The notes below the pieces were generated by a model that ran no database searches, was not told the origin of the DNA, and was given only the letters and a program-made list of their open reading frames with translations. The position numbers and the translations under genes were made by a program. Below, in pieces: positions 1 through 11,350 of a stretch of DNA of 16,908 bases. Source of the DNA: Tannerella sp. (GTDB lineage: Bacteria > Bacteroidota > Bacteroidia > Bacteroidales > Tannerellaceae); contig JAIRYY010000274.1 of assembly GCA_031267485.1 (NCBI GenBank), positions 1 to 16,908 on the forward strand, given 5' to 3'. How positions within the stretch are numbered: the stretch's first letter is position 1; each line of letters starts with the position of its first letter.

Positions 1-77
1 CAACAACATGAACGTTCCCGCCGGATTTTGCAGCGTACCGGTTATATTTGCCGGCGCTTTTCTGTGCAGGATAAGAG

Positions 78-3000
78 TTATTTGAACTCCATCTTTATGG
101 AATAGTCATTTTCTTTCGAGCGAGTGTGCCGGGCGGGAGCAACGTTTTGTTCAAATTCCTCCTTTGCTCCGACGATAAGACGGTCAAACTCGCGCTGTCC
201 CGTACCGGCCGGTATGAGGTGGCCGCAAATGACATTCTCCTTCAGTCCCTCCAAATGGTCTGTCTTCCCGTTGATAGCGGCCTCGTTCAATACTTTCGTT
301 GTTTCCTGGAACGAAGCGGCCGACATGAAACTTGATGTTTGCAGCGCCGCACGGGTTATACCCTGCAGAATCTGATTGGTCGTGGCCGGAACGGCATCGC
401 GCACCTGAACAAGTTTCAAGTCGCGGCGTTTGAGCTGGCTGTTCTCGTCCCGCAACTTGCGGGCGGTCACAATCTGCCCGGGCCGGAGGCTCTGCGAATC
501 GCCGGCATCCGTAACGACTTTCTTACCCCATATACGGTCGTTTTCGTCCATGATTTCAAGTTTATCGACGACCTGCTGCTCCAGGAAGCGGGTATCGCCC
601 GGGTCGACGACTTCCACCTTGCGCATCATCTGGCGCACAATCACCTCGAAATGCTTGTCGTTAATCTTCACGCCCTGCAGGCGGTATACATCCTGCACTT
701 CGTTTACGATATACTCCTGAACGGCCGTGGGGCCTTTAATGGCAAGGATGTCGGCAGGCGTGATAGCGCCGTCGGACAGTGGCATGCCGGCGCGCACATA
801 ATCATTCTCCTGCACCAGCAATTGTTTGGACAGCGGAACCATGTATTTCTTCTCCTCTCCCAGTTTGGACGTGACGATAATCTCGCGGTTACCGCGTTTT
901 ATCTTGCCGAACGTAATCTCGCCGTCAATTTCCGACACGACTGCCGGGTTTGACGGATTCCGCGCTTCGAACAGCTCCGTCACACGGGGCAGACCTCCGG
1001 TGATATCGCCCGTCTTGCCGACGGCGCGCGGAATCTTAACCAGCACCTCGCCGCTTTTGACCGGGTCTCCGGACAACTTCGTCATGTGGGCGCCAAGAGG
1101 CAGCGAATAATTCTTAAGTACGTTTTTCTCCGCATCGACAATATAAGCCGAGGGCGCTTTCGTCTTGTCTTTGGATTCAATGATTATCATCTCCTTCAAG
1201 CCGGTCGTCTCGTCGCTTTCAACCTTATACGTGATATTTTCCTCCATGCTTTCAAAAGCAATCGTACCGCCGGCTTCCGCAATAATCACCGCATTGAACG
1301 GGTCCCATTCGATAATCCTGTCTCCTTTTTTGACGCTGTCGCCGCTATTGAAGAACAGTTTCGAACCGTAAGGGATATTATTATTGTGCAACACGATTTT
1401 TGTATGCGGTTCGACAATGCGCATTTCGGCGAGACGGCTGACAACAACATTACATTTGTCGTCCGCCGAATACACGGTGCGCAGTTCGTCGATTTCGAGA
1501 ATACCGTCGTACTTCGAAACAAGGCTGTTTTCCGTTGCGATATTCGATGCGATACCACCGACATGGAACGTGCGAAGCGTCAACTGCGTACCCGGCTCGC
1601 CGATAGACTGCGCCGCGATAACGCCGACAACTTCTCCTTTCTGAACCATCTGTCCGGTAGCAAGGTTACGTCCGTAACATTTCGCGCAGACGCCTTTCTT
1701 GGACTCGCAGGTAAGCACCGAACGAATCTCGACGCTTTCTATCGGGGAATCCTGTATCTCCTGCGCTTCTTTCTCGCGTATCTCCTCGCCGGCCTTTACA
1801 ATGATTTTCCCCGTCAGCGGATGAATCATGTCATGAACGGATACGCGTCCGAGGATACGCTCATAAAGATTCGCAATCACATCCTCGTTATTTTTCAGTT
1901 CCGTACAGGTAAGTCCGCGAAGCGTTCCGCAATCCTCCTCGTTGACAATCACGTCATGCGACACATCAACCAGACGGCGCGTCAGATAGCCGGCGTCGGC
2001 AGTCTTCAGGGCCGTATCGGCCAAACCTTTGCGGGCGCCGTGCGTGGATATAAAGTATTCCAGCACCGACAAACCCTCCTTAAAGTTCGACAGAATGGGA
2101 TTCTCGATGATTTGTCCGCCGTCGCTTCCGCTCTTCTGCGGTTTGGCCATCAATCCGCGCATGCCCGAAAGCTGGCGTATCTGCTCCTTCGAACCGCGCG
2201 CTCCGGAATCCATCATCATATAAATGGAGTTGAATCCGTCATTGTCCGCGCTCAGCTTGTCAATCAGAATCTTCGACAACTTGCTGTTGACATGCGTCCA
2301 GGTATCGATAATCTGGTTGTAACGTTCGTTGTTCGTGATGAATCCCATGCTGTAGTTCGACACGATTTGTTCCACCTCGTCGTATCCCTCCTTCACAAAC
2401 TCATCTTTCTCTTCCGGGATAATCACATCGGCGAGATTGAACGACAAACCGCCCTTGAATGCCATATAATACCCAAGATTCTTTATGTCGTCAAGGAACT
2501 GGCAGGTACGGGCAACGCCGCATATCTTAATCACCTTGCTGATGATTTCACGCAGGGCTTTCTTTCCCAGCACTTCGTTTACGAAACCGACTTCCCGCGG
2601 GATATGCTCGTTTACCATAAGGCGTCCGACGCTCGTATCAATGATTCTCTTCACGGGTTCACCGTTTTCATCGACATCTTCGATAAAAACTTTTATAATG
2701 GCATGTATATCAACTTTTCTCTCGTTGTAAGCAATCGTAGCCTCTTCCGGCCCGTAAAATACAAGTCCCTCCCCTTTCATTCCGGAACGGGTCTTGGTTA
2801 TGTAATACAATCCCAGCACCATATCCTGCGAGGGCACTGTGATCGGCGCGCCGTTTGCCGGATTCAGGATGTTGTGGGAGGCAAGCATCAGCATCTGCGC
2901 TTCGAGAATAGCCTCATTACCGAGCGGAAGATGGACGGCCATCTGGTCTCCGTCGAAGTCGGCATTGAATGCCGTACAGGCCAGCGGATGCAACTGGATG

Positions 3001-4367
3001 GCTTTCCCCTCAATCATCTTCGGCTGGAAAGCCTGTATGCCGAGGCGGTGTAACGTCGGGGCGCGGTTCAGCAGAACCGGATGTCCTTTCATTACGTATT
3101 CCAGGATATCCCAGACGACAGGCTCTTTCCTGTCCACAATCTTCTTGGCCGATTTAACCGTCTTGACAATACCGCGTTCTATCAGTTTACGGATGATAAA
3201 CGGTTTGTACAGTTCGGCAGCCATATCTTTCGGAATGCCGCACTCGCCCATTTTAAGTTCGGGGCCAACGACAATCACCGAACGGGCGGAATAGTCGACG
3301 CGTTTACCCAGCAAATTCTGGCGGAAACGTCCCTGTTTGCCTTTCAGACTGTCCGACAGGGACTTCAACGGACGGTTCGCATCCGATTTGACGGCGCTTG
3401 ATTTCCGCGAATTGTCAAAAAGCGAATCGACCGCTTCCTGCAGCATGCGTTTCTCATTCCGCAGAATCACTTCCGGCGCTTTGATATCAATAAGCCGTTT
3501 CAGGCGGTTATTGCGTATGATGACGCGGCGATACAAATCATTGAGGTCGGATGTTGCGAAGCGCCCTCCGTCGAGCGGGACAAGCGGACGCAGCTCCGGC
3601 GGAATAACCGGGACAACTTTCACAATCATCCACTCCGGCCTGTTCCGCCCTTTCGACGCGCGGAAAGATTCAACAACCTGCAGGCGTTTCAGCGCTTCGT
3701 TCTTGCGCTGCTGCGACGTATCCGTCATCGCATGGTTGCGCAAATCATACGAAAGCGCATCCAGGTCAAGACGAACTAATAAATCATAGATTGCTTCGGC
3801 GCCTATCTTGGCGATAAATTTGTTCGGATCCGAATCGTCGAGCATTTGATTCTCCTTCGGCAGATTGTCGATAATCTGAAGATATTCCTCTTCCGATAAA
3901 AGGTCCAAATTGTTTATCGTATCCACACAGCCTTTCTGTATGACGACGTAACGTTCATAATAAATGATGGAATCAAGTTTTTTTGTCGGCAACCCCAGCA
4001 AATAACCGATTTTATTGGGCAATGTGCGGCAATACCAGATATGTGCGACAGGCACGACGAGGTGTATATGACCCGTACGTTCGCGGCGCACTTTCTTTTC
4101 CGTTACTTCCACACCGCACCGGTCGCAGACAATGCCTTTATAGCGGATACGTTTGTATTTACCGCAATAACATTCATAATTTTTTACCGGACCGAATATG
4201 CGTTCGCAAAACAAACCGTCGCGTTCGGGTTTGTATGTGCGATAATTGATTGTTTCCGGTTTAAGCACTTCGCCGTGCGAACTCTCCAGGATTTCTTCGG
4301 GCGAGGCCAAACCAATCGTTATTTTCGTAAAGTCACTCTTTATCTTTGTATCTCTTCTGAAAGCCAT
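78..4367 (-). CDS. rpoC: DNA-directed RNA polymerase subunit beta'
   Basis: Largest subunit of core RNA polymerase; it carries the catalytic magnesium site and clamp. The 1429-residue product is full length for a Bacteroidota beta'. Visible landmarks: an N-terminal zinc site (C66, C68, C81, C84), the catalytic loop NADFDGDQM with metal-binding D470, D472 and D474, a second zinc site (C814, C888, C895, C898), and the trigger-loop segment TLRTFHVGG with H936. It starts at ATG 24 nt after the rpoB stop and has no Shine-Dalgarno sequence, so it is cotranscribed with rpoB. Only 77 bases follow its stop before the window edge, and no downstream gene can be named there. No frameshift or missing catalytic residue was seen. 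Confidence 0.98.
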   Translation of the reverse strand: MAFRRDTKIKSDFTKITIGLASPEEILESSHGEVLKPETINYRTYKPERDGLFCERIFGPVKNYECYCGKYKRIRYKGIVCDRCGVEVTEKKVRRERTGHIHLVVPVAHIWYCRTLPNKIGYLLGLPTKKLDSIIYYERYVVIQKGCVDTINNLDLLSEEEYLQIIDNLPKENQMLDDSDPNKFIAKIGAEAIYDLLVRLDLDALSYDLRNHAMTDTSQQRKNEALKRLQVVESFRASKGRNRPEWMIVKVVPVIPPELRPLVPLDGGRFATSDLNDLYRRVIIRNNRLKRLIDIKAPEVILRNEKRMLQEAVDSLFDNSRKSSAVKSDANRPLKSLSDSLKGKQGRFRQNLLGKRVDYSARSVIVVGPELKMGECGIPKDMAAELYKPFIIRKLIERGIVKTVKSAKKIVDRKEPVVWDILEYVMKGHPVLLNRAPTLHRLGIQAFQPKMIEGKAIQLHPLACTAFNADFDGDQMAVHLPLGNEAILEAQMLMLASHNILNPANGAPITVPSQDMVLGLYYITKTRSGMKGEGLVFYGPEEATIAYNERKVDIHAIIKVFIEDVDENGEPVKRIIDTSVGRLMVNEHIPREVGFVNEVLGKKALREIISKVIKICGVARTCQFLDDIKNLGYYMAFKGGLSFNLADVIIPEEKDEFVKEGYDEVEQIVSNYSMGFITNNERYNQIIDTWTHVNSKLSKILIDKLSADNDGFNSIYMMMDSGARGSKEQIRQLSGMRGLMAKPQKSGSDGGQIIENPILSNFKEGLSVLEYFISTHGARKGLADTALKTADAGYLTRRLVDVSHDVIVNEEDCGTLRGLTCTELKNNEDVIANLYERILGRVSVHDMIHPLTGKIIVKAGEEIREKEAQEIQDSPIESVEIRSVLTCESKKGVCAKCYGRNLATGQMVQKGEVVGVIAAQSIGEPGTQLTLRTFHVGGIASNIATENSLVSKYDGILEIDELRTVYSADDKCNVVVSRLAEMRIVEPHTKIVLHNNNIPYGSKLFFNSGDSVKKGDRIIEWDPFNAVIIAEAGGTIAFESMEENITYKVESDETTGLKEMIIIESKDKTKAPSAYIVDAEKNVLKNYSLPLGAHMTKLSGDPVKSGEVLVKIPRAVGKTGDITGGLPRVTELFEARNPSNPAVVSEIDGEITFGKIKRGNREIIVTSKLGEEKKYMVPLSKQLLVQENDYVRAGMPLSDGAITPADILAIKGPTAVQEYIVNEVQDVYRLQGVKINDKHFEVIVRQMMRKVEVVDPGDTRFLEQQVVDKLEIMDENDRIWGKKVVTDAGDSQSLRPGQIVTARKLRDENSQLKRRDLKLVQVRDAVPATTNQILQGITRAALQTSSFMSAASFQETTKVLNEAAINGKTDHLEGLKENVICGHLIPAGTGQREFDRLIVGAKEEFEQNVAPARHTRSKENDYSIKMEFK

Positions 4368-4391
4368 ATCTTATTATTTATAAAGAGTTAA

Positions 4392-7300
4392 TTATTCTAA
4401 TGTAAAACTCAAACACAAACCTCTCAACTCATGGAGAAGAACGTTCAGTGATTCCGGGATTCCGGGTTTCGGCATTGCTTCGCCTTTGACGATTGCCTCA
4501 TACGTTTTGGAACGTCCGACAACATCGTCCGACTTCACCGTAAGAATTTCCTGAAGGATATGCGACGCCCCGAATGCTTCGATAGCCCAGACCTCCATTT
4601 CTCCGAAACGCTGGCCTCCGAACTGCGCCTTGCCTCCAAGCGGCTGCTGTGTGATCAGGGAATACGGGCCGATTGAACGCGCATGCATCTTGTCGTCGAC
4701 CATGTGCCCCAATTTCAGGAAGTAGGTCACGCCCACCGTTGCCGGCTGGTCGAAACGCTCGCCGGTGCCGCCGTCGTACAGATATGTTTTCCCGTAACGC
4801 GGAAGGCCGGCCTTATCCGTCCATGCATTCATATCATCCAGCGATGCGCCGTCAAAAATCGGGGTAGCAAACCGTTCGCCCAAAACCTGTCCGGCCCAAC
4901 CCAGTACCGCCTCAAAAATCTGGCCCAGATTCATACGCGAGGGCACGCCAAGAGGATTCAGGCAAATATCAACCGGCGTCCCGTCTCCAAGGAACGGCAT
5001 ATCTTCCTGACGCACGATTTTCGATACGATACCTTTGTTCCCGTGGCGTCCGGCCATCTTGTCGCCGACCTGTATCTTGCGTTTCTTTGCCACGTAAACC
5101 TTGGCTATCTGAATAATACCCGTAGGCAACTCGTCGCCGATCGTCAAGTCAAACTTCCTGCGACGCAGCTCCGCATCATACTCCTTATATTTCTTCAGAT
5201 AATTCAGGATAAGGTTCTTTATCAACTCATTCGTACGGGCATCGGAAGTCCATTTGCTTACCTGGATTGTATTGTAGTCGAGTTCATCCAGCGCCTTTTT
5301 AACAAACTTGGAGCCTTTGAGAATGATATCCATGTTCAGATAATCTTTCACGCCCATCGACATCTTGCCGTTTGTAAGCGTAAGCAGCTTCTCTATAAGG
5401 ACAATCTTCAGTTCGGCCATCTTCCGCTCATACTCTTCTTCGAGTTTGGGCAGGACGTTCTTTTCCGTCTGGCGGCCATTCTTTTTCTTAATGATTCGTG
5501 AGAAGAGGCTTGTATTTATCACAACTCCATGCAGCGAGGGCGTGGCTTTCAACGATGCATCTTTCACATCGCCGGCCTTATCGCCGAAAATTGCCCGCAG
5601 GAGCTTTTCTTCGGGAGATGGGTCGGATTCTCCTTTCGGAGTGATTTTACCGATGATGATGTCTCCGGGATTAATATGGGCGCCTATGCGGACGATACCT
5701 CTTTCATCCAAATCCTTGATGGCATCTTCACTTACGTTCGGTATGTCGGACGTAAGCTCTTCCATTCCGCGTTTCGTTTCACGAACCTCAAGCAGATATT
5801 CATCGACATGAACGGACGTAAAAACATCTTCACGCACGATGCGCTCGTTCAGCACGACGGCATCTTCGTAATTATAGCCTTTCCAGGGCATGTAGGCAAC
5901 TTTAACGTTACGTCCCAGCGCCAGTTCTCCGTTTTGTATGGAGTAGCCTTCGGTCAATATCTCGCCGCCCTCAACCCGTTGACCGCGGCTGCAGATAGGA
6001 CGCAAATCGACCGTTGTACTCTGATTTGTCTTACGCCATTTGGGGATATTATACGTTTTCACCGAATCTTCGAAACTCACAAATTCCTCATCTTCCGTAC
6101 GGTCGTATCTTATCTTGATAGTGGTGGCATCCACATAAATCACTTCGCCCGTTCCTTCGGCGACAATCTGCGTGCGTGAATCACGTGCAAGCTGACTCTC
6201 GATGCCGGTACCGACAATCGGAGCGTCCGCATGGATAAGCGGAACGGCCTGACGCATCATGTTCGAGCCCATCAGGGCGCGGTTTGCATCATCATGTTCG
6301 AGGAAAGGAATCAGAGCGGCGGCAATGGAGGCAATCTGCGTCGGAGCAACGTCCATCAGCTTCACCTCTTCGGGCAATACAACCGGAAAGTCCGCTTCAT
6401 ACCGCGCTTTTACCCGGTCGCGTACAAACCGTCCCTCCGAATCAAGCGGCGCATTACCCTGCGCTACAATCTTGTCTTCTTCTTCTTCGGCCGTATAATA
6501 CGCCAGCGTATTTTCCGAAAAGTCCACTTTGCCGTTTTCCACCTTGCGGTAAGGCGTTGTGATAAAGCCCAAATCGTTTATTTTGGCATACACGCAAAGC
6601 GAGGAAATCAAACCGATATTCGGGCCTTCAGGCGTTTCAATCGGACAAAGGCGTCCGTAATGGGTGTAGTGTACGTCACGTACCTCGAAACCCGCACGGT
6701 CGCGCGACAGGCCGCCTGGCCCCAGCGCCGACAAACGGCGTTTATGCGTTATCTCCGCCAGTGGATTCGTCTGATCCATAAACTGCGACAGGGCATTTGT
6801 CCCGAAGAATGAATTGACAACGGAAGAAATCGTTTTCGCATTTATCAGGTCGATGGGCGTAAACACCTCGTTATCGCGAACGTTCATACGCTCGCGAACC
6901 GTACGCGACATACGCGCCAGGCCGACTCCGAACTGATTGTACAGCTGTTCGCCAACCGTACGGACACGGCGGTTGCTCAAGTGGTCGATATCGTCGACAA
7001 CCGCTTTCGAATTAATCAGCTGGATGAGATATTTGATAATCTCGATAATATCCTCTTTCGTCAGCACTTTTATTTCCTCGCTTATCTGCAGATTCAGTTT
7101 GCGATTGATGCGGAAACGTCCGACATCACCGAGGTCATAACGCTTTTCCGAAAAGAAGAGGTTGGTTATGACTTCGCGCGCACTTGCGTCGTCTGCAGGT
7201 TCCGCATTGCGCAGCTGACGGTAAATATACAGTACGGCCTCCTTTTCCGAGTTACTCGGATCTTTTTGCAGCGTATTGTAAATGATTGCATAATCATTCA

Positions 7301-8204
7301 GGTTCTGATCTTCCCGGTGCAGCAGGATATGCTGCGTTCCGGATTCGAGAATCAAATCAATATTATCCTCGTCAAGTGATGCTTCGCGGTCAACAACCAC
7401 ATCGTTGCGTTCGATTGAGACAACCTCGCCCGTATCTTCGTCGACAAAATCTTCAACCCATGTTCTGAGTACGCGGGCGGCCAGTTTGCGGCCGACATAT
7501 TTTTTGAGGTTTACCTTCGAAACTTTCACCTCTTCCGCAAGGTTGAATATTTCAAGAATATCCTTGTCGCTTTCGAAGCCTATCGCTCTTAAAAGGGTTG
7601 TTACGGGTAATTTCTTTTTACGGTCGATGTATGCATACATGACATTATTGATGTCTGTGGCAAATTCGATCCATGAGCCTTTAAACGGAATAATGCGCGC
7701 CGAATAAAGTTTCGTCCCGTTGGCATGAATACTTTGTCCGAAAAACACGCCGGGCGAGCGGTGCAACTGCGAAACGACGACCCGTTCGGCGCCGTTGATA
7801 ATGAACGTGCCGCGATCGGTCATGTATGGAATCGGACCAAGATAGACATCCTGGACAACCGTATCAAAATCCTCGTGTTCGGGATCCGTACAGTACAGTT
7901 TCATTTTTGCCTTGAGAGGCACGCTATAGGTCAGTCCCCGCGCTATACATTCATCCATTGTGTAACGGGGAGGGTCAAGATAATAATCAAGAAACTCCAA
8001 TACAAAATTGTTACGGGTATCGGCTATCGGAAAATTTTCCGTAAAGACTTTATATAACCCCTCCTTTTTTCTCTTCTCGGGGGGCATGTCTAATTGGAGA
8101 AAGTCTTGAAATGACTTCAATTGAACTTCGAGAAAATCGGGATAAGGAAGCTGATCTTTTATCGAAGCGAAGTTAATTCGTTGAGTTTTGGTTGTTGAAG
8201 ACAT
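4392..8204 (-). CDS. rpoB: DNA-directed RNA polymerase subunit beta
   Basis: Second large subunit of core RNA polymerase, forming the active-site cleft with beta'. The 1270-residue product is complete. The rifampicin-binding cluster lies around residues 472-494 (SQFMD to [14 protein letters not shown]). The positions matching E. coli Q513, D516, H526 and S531 are Q474, D477, H487 and S492, all in the sensitive state, so no target-site rifampicin resistance is predicted at these positions. Further conserved blocks are the [13 protein letters not shown] motif just after it, [12 protein letters not shown] and the C-terminal [18 protein letters not shown] region. A 108-nt gap carrying a terminator-like hairpin separates it from rplL. 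No Shine-Dalgarno sequence precedes the ATG. Confidence 0.98.
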   Translation of the reverse strand: MSSTTKTQRINFASIKDQLPYPDFLEVQLKSFQDFLQLDMPPEKRKKEGLYKVFTENFPIADTRNNFVLEFLDYYLDPPRYTMDECIARGLTYSVPLKAKMKLYCTDPEHEDFDTVVQDVYLGPIPYMTDRGTFIINGAERVVVSQLHRSPGVFFGQSIHANGTKLYSARIIPFKGSWIEFATDINNVMYAYIDRKKKLPVTTLLRAIGFESDKDILEIFNLAEEVKVSKVNLKKYVGRKLAARVLRTWVEDFVDEDTGEVVSIERNDVVVDREASLDEDNIDLILESGTQHILLHREDQNLNDYAIIYNTLQKDPSNSEKEAVLYIYRQLRNAEPADDASAREVITNLFFSEKRYDLGDVGRFRINRKLNLQISEEIKVLTKEDIIEIIKYLIQLINSKAVVDDIDHLSNRRVRTVGEQLYNQFGVGLARMSRTVRERMNVRDNEVFTPIDLINAKTISSVVNSFFGTNALSQFMDQTNPLAEITHKRRLSALGPGGLSRDRAGFEVRDVHYTHYGRLCPIETPEGPNIGLISSLCVYAKINDLGFITTPYRKVENGKVDFSENTLAYYTAEEEEDKIVAQGNAPLDSEGRFVRDRVKARYEADFPVVLPEEVKLMDVAPTQIASIAAALIPFLEHDDANRALMGSNMMRQAVPLIHADAPIVGTGIESQLARDSRTQIVAEGTGEVIYVDATTIKIRYDRTEDEEFVSFEDSVKTYNIPKWRKTNQSTTVDLRPICSRGQRVEGGEILTEGYSIQNGELALGRNVKVAYMPWKGYNYEDAVVLNERIVREDVFTSVHVDEYLLEVRETKRGMEELTSDIPNVSEDAIKDLDERGIVRIGAHINPGDIIIGKITPKGESDPSPEEKLLRAIFGDKAGDVKDASLKATPSLHGVVINTSLFSRIIKKKNGRQTEKNVLPKLEEEYERKMAELKIVLIEKLLTLTNGKMSMGVKDYLNMDIILKGSKFVKKALDELDYNTIQVSKWTSDARTNELIKNLILNYLKKYKEYDAELRRRKFDLTIGDELPTGIIQIAKVYVAKKRKIQVGDKMAGRHGNKGIVSKIVRQEDMPFLGDGTPVDICLNPLGVPSRMNLGQIFEAVLGWAGQVLGERFATPIFDGASLDDMNAWTDKAGLPRYGKTYLYDGGTGERFDQPATVGVTYFLKLGHMVDDKMHARSIGPYSLITQQPLGGKAQFGGQRFGEMEVWAIEAFGASHILQEILTVKSDDVVGRSKTYEAIVKGEAMPKPGIPESLNVLLHELRGLCLSFTLE

Positions 8205-8245
8205 CTATCGTAGGAATTAATTGAACTAAAAATGAAAATAGACAC

Positions 8246-8281
8246 AAAAAGGTTAAGAATCCCGATATGAGACTCTTAACC
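8246..8281 (-). terminator. Intrinsic terminator/attenuator between rplL and rpoB
   Basis: On the minus strand the arms GGTTAAGAGTC and GATTCTTAACC (8281-8271 and 8261-8251) form an 11-bp stem with one G-U pair and a 9-nt loop. TTTTTG follows directly. This has the form of an intrinsic terminator, placed after the rplL stop and before the rpoB start. Because rpoBC have no clear promoter of their own in the gap, partial termination is more plausible than a full stop. Escherichia coli has an attenuator at the equivalent place. Strength cannot be judged from sequence alone. Confidence 0.75.
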
Positions 8282-8287
8282 AAATTA

Positions 8288-8302
8288 CCTGCCAGGAGCA
8301 GG
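8288..8302 (-). promoter_or_regulatory. Small hairpin just upstream of the rplL-rpoB terminator
   Basis: CCTGC and GCAGG form a 5-bp stem with a 5-nt loop, 6 nt before the larger terminator stem on the minus strand. It could be an RNA processing or stability element after rplL, or chance. There is no U-tract behind it. Confidence 0.35.
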
Positions 8303-8312
8303 ATTATATGAA

Positions 8313-8687
8313 CTATTTAAGTTCAACTTCTGCTCCCGCTTCTTCCAGTTGTTTCTTAATTCCTTCCGCATCAGCTTTTGGCAAGCCTTCTTTAACATTG
8401 TTCGGCGCTCCGTCAACCAAATCTTTAGCTTCTTTCAGGCCAAGACCGGTCAGTTCCTTAACTAATTTCACAACAGCGAGCTTATTGGCGCCCGGCGCTT
8501 TAAGAACCACGTCAAATTCCGTTTTTTCCTCAACCGCCGCTGCGCCGGCTCCCGCGTCGGCAACAACAGCTACAGCTGCAGCTGCCGGTTCGATTCCATA
8601 TTCATCTTTAAGAATTGTTGCCAATTCGCTTACTTCTTTTACCGTAAGATTTACTAATTGTTCTGCAAAAGCTTTCAAATCTGCCAT
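8313..8687 (-). CDS. rplL: 50S ribosomal protein L7/L12 (bL12)
   Basis: Stalk protein of the large subunit; multiple copies bind L10 and recruit translation GTPases such as EF-Tu and EF-G. The 124-residue product shows the family layout: an N-terminal dimerisation domain (about residues 1-33), an alanine/valine-rich flexible hinge (about 34-55), and a C-terminal factor-binding domain with the conserved segment [17 protein letters not shown]. It ends in a lysine, as is usual. The gene follows rplJ by 41 nt on the same strand and precedes a terminator-like hairpin. This fits the need for more L12 than RNA polymerase. No Shine-Dalgarno sequence is present. Confidence 0.97.
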   Translation of the reverse strand: MADLKAFAEQLVNLTVKEVSELATILKDEYGIEPAAAAVAVVADAGAGAAAVEEKTEFDVVLKAPGANKLAVVKLVKELTGLGLKEAKDLVDGAPNNVKEGLPKADAEGIKKQLEEAGAEVELK

Positions 8688-8728
8688 TTTCGTTATGATT
8701 TAAATGATTTATAATCTGTTATAAAAAT

Positions 8729-9262
8729 TCAATTGCGCTCTTCGAGCGTCTTTAATATTGCGTGTATTTTCTGTCCGCCGTTCGATTCCAAAGCAGAAAT
8801 AACGTTCTTTATCGGCGACTGCAACAATCCGATGATGTCTCCGATCAGCTCTTCTCTGCTCTTTATGGTAGCCAGCGCTTCCAGGTCGTTTTCGGTATAG
8901 AACCCTTCCTGAACGTAAGCTCCTTTCAATTTCGGCTTTCCGCCACCGCCTTTTACATCCTTCGTAAAGTCTTTAATAAGGCGCGCCGGCGCATTTGCCA
9001 CATCTGCAAACATGACCGCGGTGTTACCTTTCAATACACTGTATAATTCCGAAAAATCGGTCTCTTCCACATTGTCCATTGCCTTTTTCAGCAATGTGTT
9101 TTTAACCATAACAAGTTTCACCTCCTGTTTGAAACATTCCCGTCTCAGCTTACTCGTCTTCTCCGCGTTCAGGGCTTCGATATCCGTAAGATAGACATGT
9201 GGATATTGCTTCAGTTGTTCGGTCAGCTCGTTAATAATTCCGCCTTTATCTTCCTTTTTCAT
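8729..9262 (-). CDS. rplJ: 50S ribosomal protein L10 (uL10)
   Basis: Base of the ribosomal stalk: the N-terminal domain binds 23S rRNA and the C-terminal helix holds L12 dimers. The product is 177 residues, normal for the family. It starts MKKEDKGGI and contains the conserved VVKNTLLKKA-type segment (here MVKNTLLKKAMDN) and a G-rich stretch with GGGGKPKLKGAYV. It begins 21 nt after the rplA stop, with a run of T on the plus strand directly before the start (A-rich leader on the mRNA). The intergenic gap is too short to hold a classical L10 leader, so any L10/L12 feedback site would have to sit elsewhere or overlap rplA. Confidence 0.96.
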   Translation of the reverse strand: MKKEDKGGIINELTEQLKQYPHVYLTDIEALNAEKTSKLRRECFKQEVKLVMVKNTLLKKAMDNVEETDFSELYSVLKGNTAVMFADVANAPARLIKDFTKDVKGGGGKPKLKGAYVQEGFYTENDLEALATIKSREELIGDIIGLLQSPIKNVISALESNGGQKIHAILKTLEERN

Positions 9263-9283
9263 CGTCTCGTTTTTTTTTAATTA

Positions 9284-9979
9284 TTAATCTTCAACAGTTT
9301 TAGGGTCGACCTTAATACCGGGACTCATTGTTGATGAAAGATAAACGCTCTTTAAATAAGTGCCTTTGGCGGCGGAGGGTTTCAATTTAATCAGTGTTGA
9401 AATAAACTCCTTCGTATTTTCCTGTAGCTGCTCGGCGTTGAAAGAGACTTTGCCCACGGAAGAGTGTACAATTCCGGTCTTATCGACTTTGAAGTCAATC
9501 TTACCCTGTTTCACTTCCTGAATGGCTTTGCCTATATCGTTTGTTACCGTACCGCTTTTGGGGTTCGGCATCAGACCGCGCGGGCCTAAAATACGTCCCA
9601 GCGCACCTATTTTTCCCATAATGGAAGGCATCGTAATAATGATGTCTATATCGGTCCAACCACCTTTGATTTTATCGATATATTCATCAAGGCCGACATA
9701 GTCAGCGCCTGCCGCATTGGCTTCGGCTTCCCTGTCGGGAGTACATAATGCAAGAACCCTTGTAACCTTTCCGGTTCCATGTGGCAGAGAAACAACGCCT
9801 CTGACCATCTGATTGGACTTGCGGGGATCTACGCCGAGACGGACGTCCACATCTACGGAGGCATCAAATTTGGCCAAAGTGATTTCTTTCACCAGTGCGG
9901 ATGCTTCTCTCAATGTATACGCTTTCCCGTTTTCAATTTTACCCGAAGCCAGTTTTTGATTTTTTGTAAGTTTACTCAT
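9284..9979 (-). CDS. rplA: 50S ribosomal protein L1 (uL1)
   Basis: Protein of the mobile L1 stalk near the ribosomal E site, and in many bacteria the repressor of its own rplK-rplA message. The 231-residue product is full length. Conserved stretches include [27 protein letters not shown], the [21 protein letters not shown] signature region and [12 protein letters not shown] near the C-terminus. The gene starts 15 nt after the rplK stop, so the two are almost certainly cotranscribed. I saw no obvious L1-binding copy in the 70-nt nusG-rplK gap by eye. No Shine-Dalgarno sequence precedes the ATG. Confidence 0.97.
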   Translation of the reverse strand: MSKLTKNQKLASGKIENGKAYTLREASALVKEITLAKFDASVDVDVRLGVDPRKSNQMVRGVVSLPHGTGKVTRVLALCTPDREAEANAAGADYVGLDEYIDKIKGGWTDIDIIITMPSIMGKIGALGRILGPRGLMPNPKSGTVTNDIGKAIQEVKQGKIDFKVDKTGIVHSSVGKVSFNAEQLQENTKEFISTLIKLKPSAAKGTYLKSVYLSSTMSPGIKVDPKTVED

Positions 9980-9994
9980 CTTCTACTTGACTTT

Positions 9995-10441
9995 TTATTG
10001 GTTTGTTCCCGGGAATGTCCCTGTTACCGTAATACCCATGCTTCTGGCTGTCCCCGCCACCATTCTCATGGCAGATTCAACATTGAAACAGTTCATGTCG
10101 ATAATCTTGTCTTCGGCAATCACCTTAACTGCATCCCAAGTGATTTGCGCCACTTTTACACGGTTTGGTTCCGCCGAACCGCCTTTCAACTTGGCCTCTT
10201 CCAATAGTTGGATGGCCACCGGAGGCGTTTTTACAACGAAATCGAATGACTTGTCCGAATAGTAAGTAATTACGACAGGCAATACTTTACCACCTTTGTC
10301 CTGGGTTCTGGCATTGAATTGCTTGCAAAACTCCATGATGTTAATGCCTTTCGAGCCTAAAGCCGGCCCTACGGGCGGAGAAGGATTTGCTGCTCCTCCT
10401 TTAATCTGTAACTTAATTTGTCCAGCAATTTCTTTCGCCAT
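9995..10441 (-). CDS. rplK: 50S ribosomal protein L11 (uL11)
   Basis: Protein of the GTPase-associated centre; it binds the thiostrepton region of 23S rRNA and is needed for RelA-type sensing of uncharged tRNA. The 148-residue product has the proline-rich N-terminal signature ([17 protein letters not shown], about residues 19-35) and the C-terminal rRNA-binding domain ending [11 protein letters not shown]. It follows nusG after a 70-nt gap that is A/T-rich and has a U-rich run on the mRNA (CCTTTTTGTTTTTTC) but no good stem before it. I could not find a consensus promoter in that gap, so readthrough from the secE-nusG unit is the simplest reading. Confidence 0.97.
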   Translation of the reverse strand: MAKEIAGQIKLQIKGGAANPSPPVGPALGSKGINIMEFCKQFNARTQDKGGKVLPVVITYYSDKSFDFVVKTPPVAIQLLEEAKLKGGSAEPNRVKVAQITWDAVKVIAEDKIIDMNCFNVESAMRMVAGTARSMGITVTGTFPGTNQ

Positions 10442-10511
10442 TTTCTTGATTTTTTAAACTATTATATAAATGAAAAAACAAAAAGGCATTCAACTTTCCG
10501 TAACAAAAGTC

Positions 10512-11054
10512 TTACTCCTTTTCCACCTGCACATAACCCAACTCAAGCGGCGTCTTCCTTCCGAAAATTTTCACCATCACCTTGAGTTTCTTTCTCTCCG
10601 CATTAACTTCTTCTATCACACCCGTAAAACCGTTGAAAGGACCATAGGTCACTTTTACCGTTTCACCGACGAAATATTGAAGGTCCAGTTCCTTCTCCTG
10701 TTCCTGCAACTCATCCACCGTTCCCAATATACGGCTGACTTCCGAGGGACGTAGCGGCACCGGTTTGTCGGAACCGCCAAGAAACCCTATCACATCCGGA
10801 ACATTTCTCAAATGGTGAGCGACTTCTCCTACCAGAATAGCTTCTATCAGTACATAACCCGGCAGATAGGGGCGTTCTTTCAGCACCTTTTTGCCATTAC
10901 GCACGACATACGTTTTTTCCGTTGGGATAATCACCTGCAACACGTACTGCCCCAAGTCCGAATTTTTTATTTCGGACTCAATGTACTCACGTACCTTTTT
11001 TTCTTTGCCGCTTATCGCGCGAAGAACATAAAATTTGGGTTGAACGTCAGACAT
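10512..11054 (-). CDS. nusG: Transcription termination/antitermination protein NusG
   Basis: Processivity factor of RNA polymerase that also links it to Rho or to ribosomal protein S10. The 180-residue product has the NGN domain in the first ~110 residues ([13 protein letters not shown] at the start, [12 protein letters not shown] near 61-72) and a KOW domain at about 129-160 ([20 protein letters not shown]). The length matches a plain housekeeping NusG with no insertion. Bacteroidota also carry NusG paralogues (UpxY) in capsule operons, but position next to secE and rplK marks this as the core copy. It begins 5 nt after the secE stop. Confidence 0.97.
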   Translation of the reverse strand: MSDVQPKFYVLRAISGKEKKVREYIESEIKNSDLGQYVLQVIIPTEKTYVVRNGKKVLKERPYLPGYVLIEAILVGEVAHHLRNVPDVIGFLGGSDKPVPLRPSEVSRILGTVDELQEQEKELDLQYFVGETVKVTYGPFNGFTGVIEEVNAERKKLKVMVKIFGRKTPLELGYVQVEKE

Positions 11055-11059
11055 AACAA

Positions 11060-11251
11060 TTAAATGCTGTTATAAACAAAACGCATCGCATGTTCGAAAA
11101 CAAAGTCGATAGCAAAGACGACCAGCGCTATGATTATGGAAGCAAATAAAACAACCACAGCGCTATTGGACAACTCTGCTTTTGTCGGCCAGGAGACTTT
11201 ATGCACAAGTTCGTTATATGAATCTTTAAAATACTGTATTACCTTCTTCAT
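11060..11251 (-). CDS. secE: Preprotein translocase subunit SecE
   Basis: Small essential clamp of the SecYEG channel in the inner membrane. I chose the ATG at 11251, giving 63 residues. The frame extends back to a GTG at 11275, but that codon lies inside the tRNA-Trp gene and adds eight residues that look like translated A-rich spacer. The protein has an amphipathic N-terminal helix, the conserved VSWPT motif (residues 19-23) and one membrane segment (about 31-51). This is the single-span form usual outside gamma-proteobacteria. It lies 21 nt behind tRNA-Trp and 5 nt before nusG, so all three are likely on one transcript. Confidence 0.95.
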   Translation of the reverse strand: MKKVIQYFKDSYNELVHKVSWPTKAELSNSAVVVLFASIIIALVVFAIDFVFEHAMRFVYNSI

Positions 11252-11272
11252 TGAATGTTTTTTTTTGATTTG

Positions 11273-11345
11273 CACGGAAGGAGAGGCTCGAACTCCCGAC
11301 AGCCGGTTTTGGAGACCGGTACTCTACCAACTGAGCTACTTCCGT
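11273..11345 (-). tRNA. tRNA-Trp (anticodon CCA)
   Basis: Cloverleaf read on the minus strand: acceptor ACGGAAG/CTTCCGT fully paired (11345-11339 with 11280-11274), D-arm GCTC/GAGT, anticodon stem CCGGT/ACCGG with loop CTCCAAA (anticodon CCA), and T-arm GGGAG-TTCGAGC-CTCTC with one G-U pair. The discriminator base is G at 11273, as expected for bacterial tRNA-Trp. The 3' CCA is not encoded. It sits between tuf and secE with no promoter of its own visible, so it is probably cut out of a longer transcript. Confidence 0.97.
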
Positions 11346-11350
11346 GTTTA

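Noticed and set aside
1..77. Possible gene or terminator downstream of rpoC
   Set aside because: A short plus-strand frame from ATG at 8 reads only about 25 codons, and a GCCGG/CCGGC repeat has a long loop and no U-tract. Too little sequence to call anything.
1086..3053. A 655-codon open frame on the plus strand
   Set aside because: It lies wholly antisense to rpoC, whose every conserved motif is intact. The frame stays open because of codon bias in the real gene, and the translation shows no recognisable domain.
5807..5900. Search for rifampicin or kirromycin-type resistance changes in rpoB and tuf
   Set aside because: The main rpoB cluster residues (Q474, D477, H487, S492) are in the sensitive state, and EF-Tu G motifs are normal; nothing unusual to report.
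10442..10511. Promoter or terminator between nusG and rplK
   Set aside because: There is a U-rich run in the minus-strand RNA but no convincing stem before it, and no TTTG/TAnnTTTG pair at proper spacing.
11252..11275. N-terminal extension of SecE from a GTG codon
   Set aside because: The GTG is inside the tRNA-Trp acceptor stem and the extra residues derive from an A-rich spacer; the ATG at 11251 gives a normal SecE.
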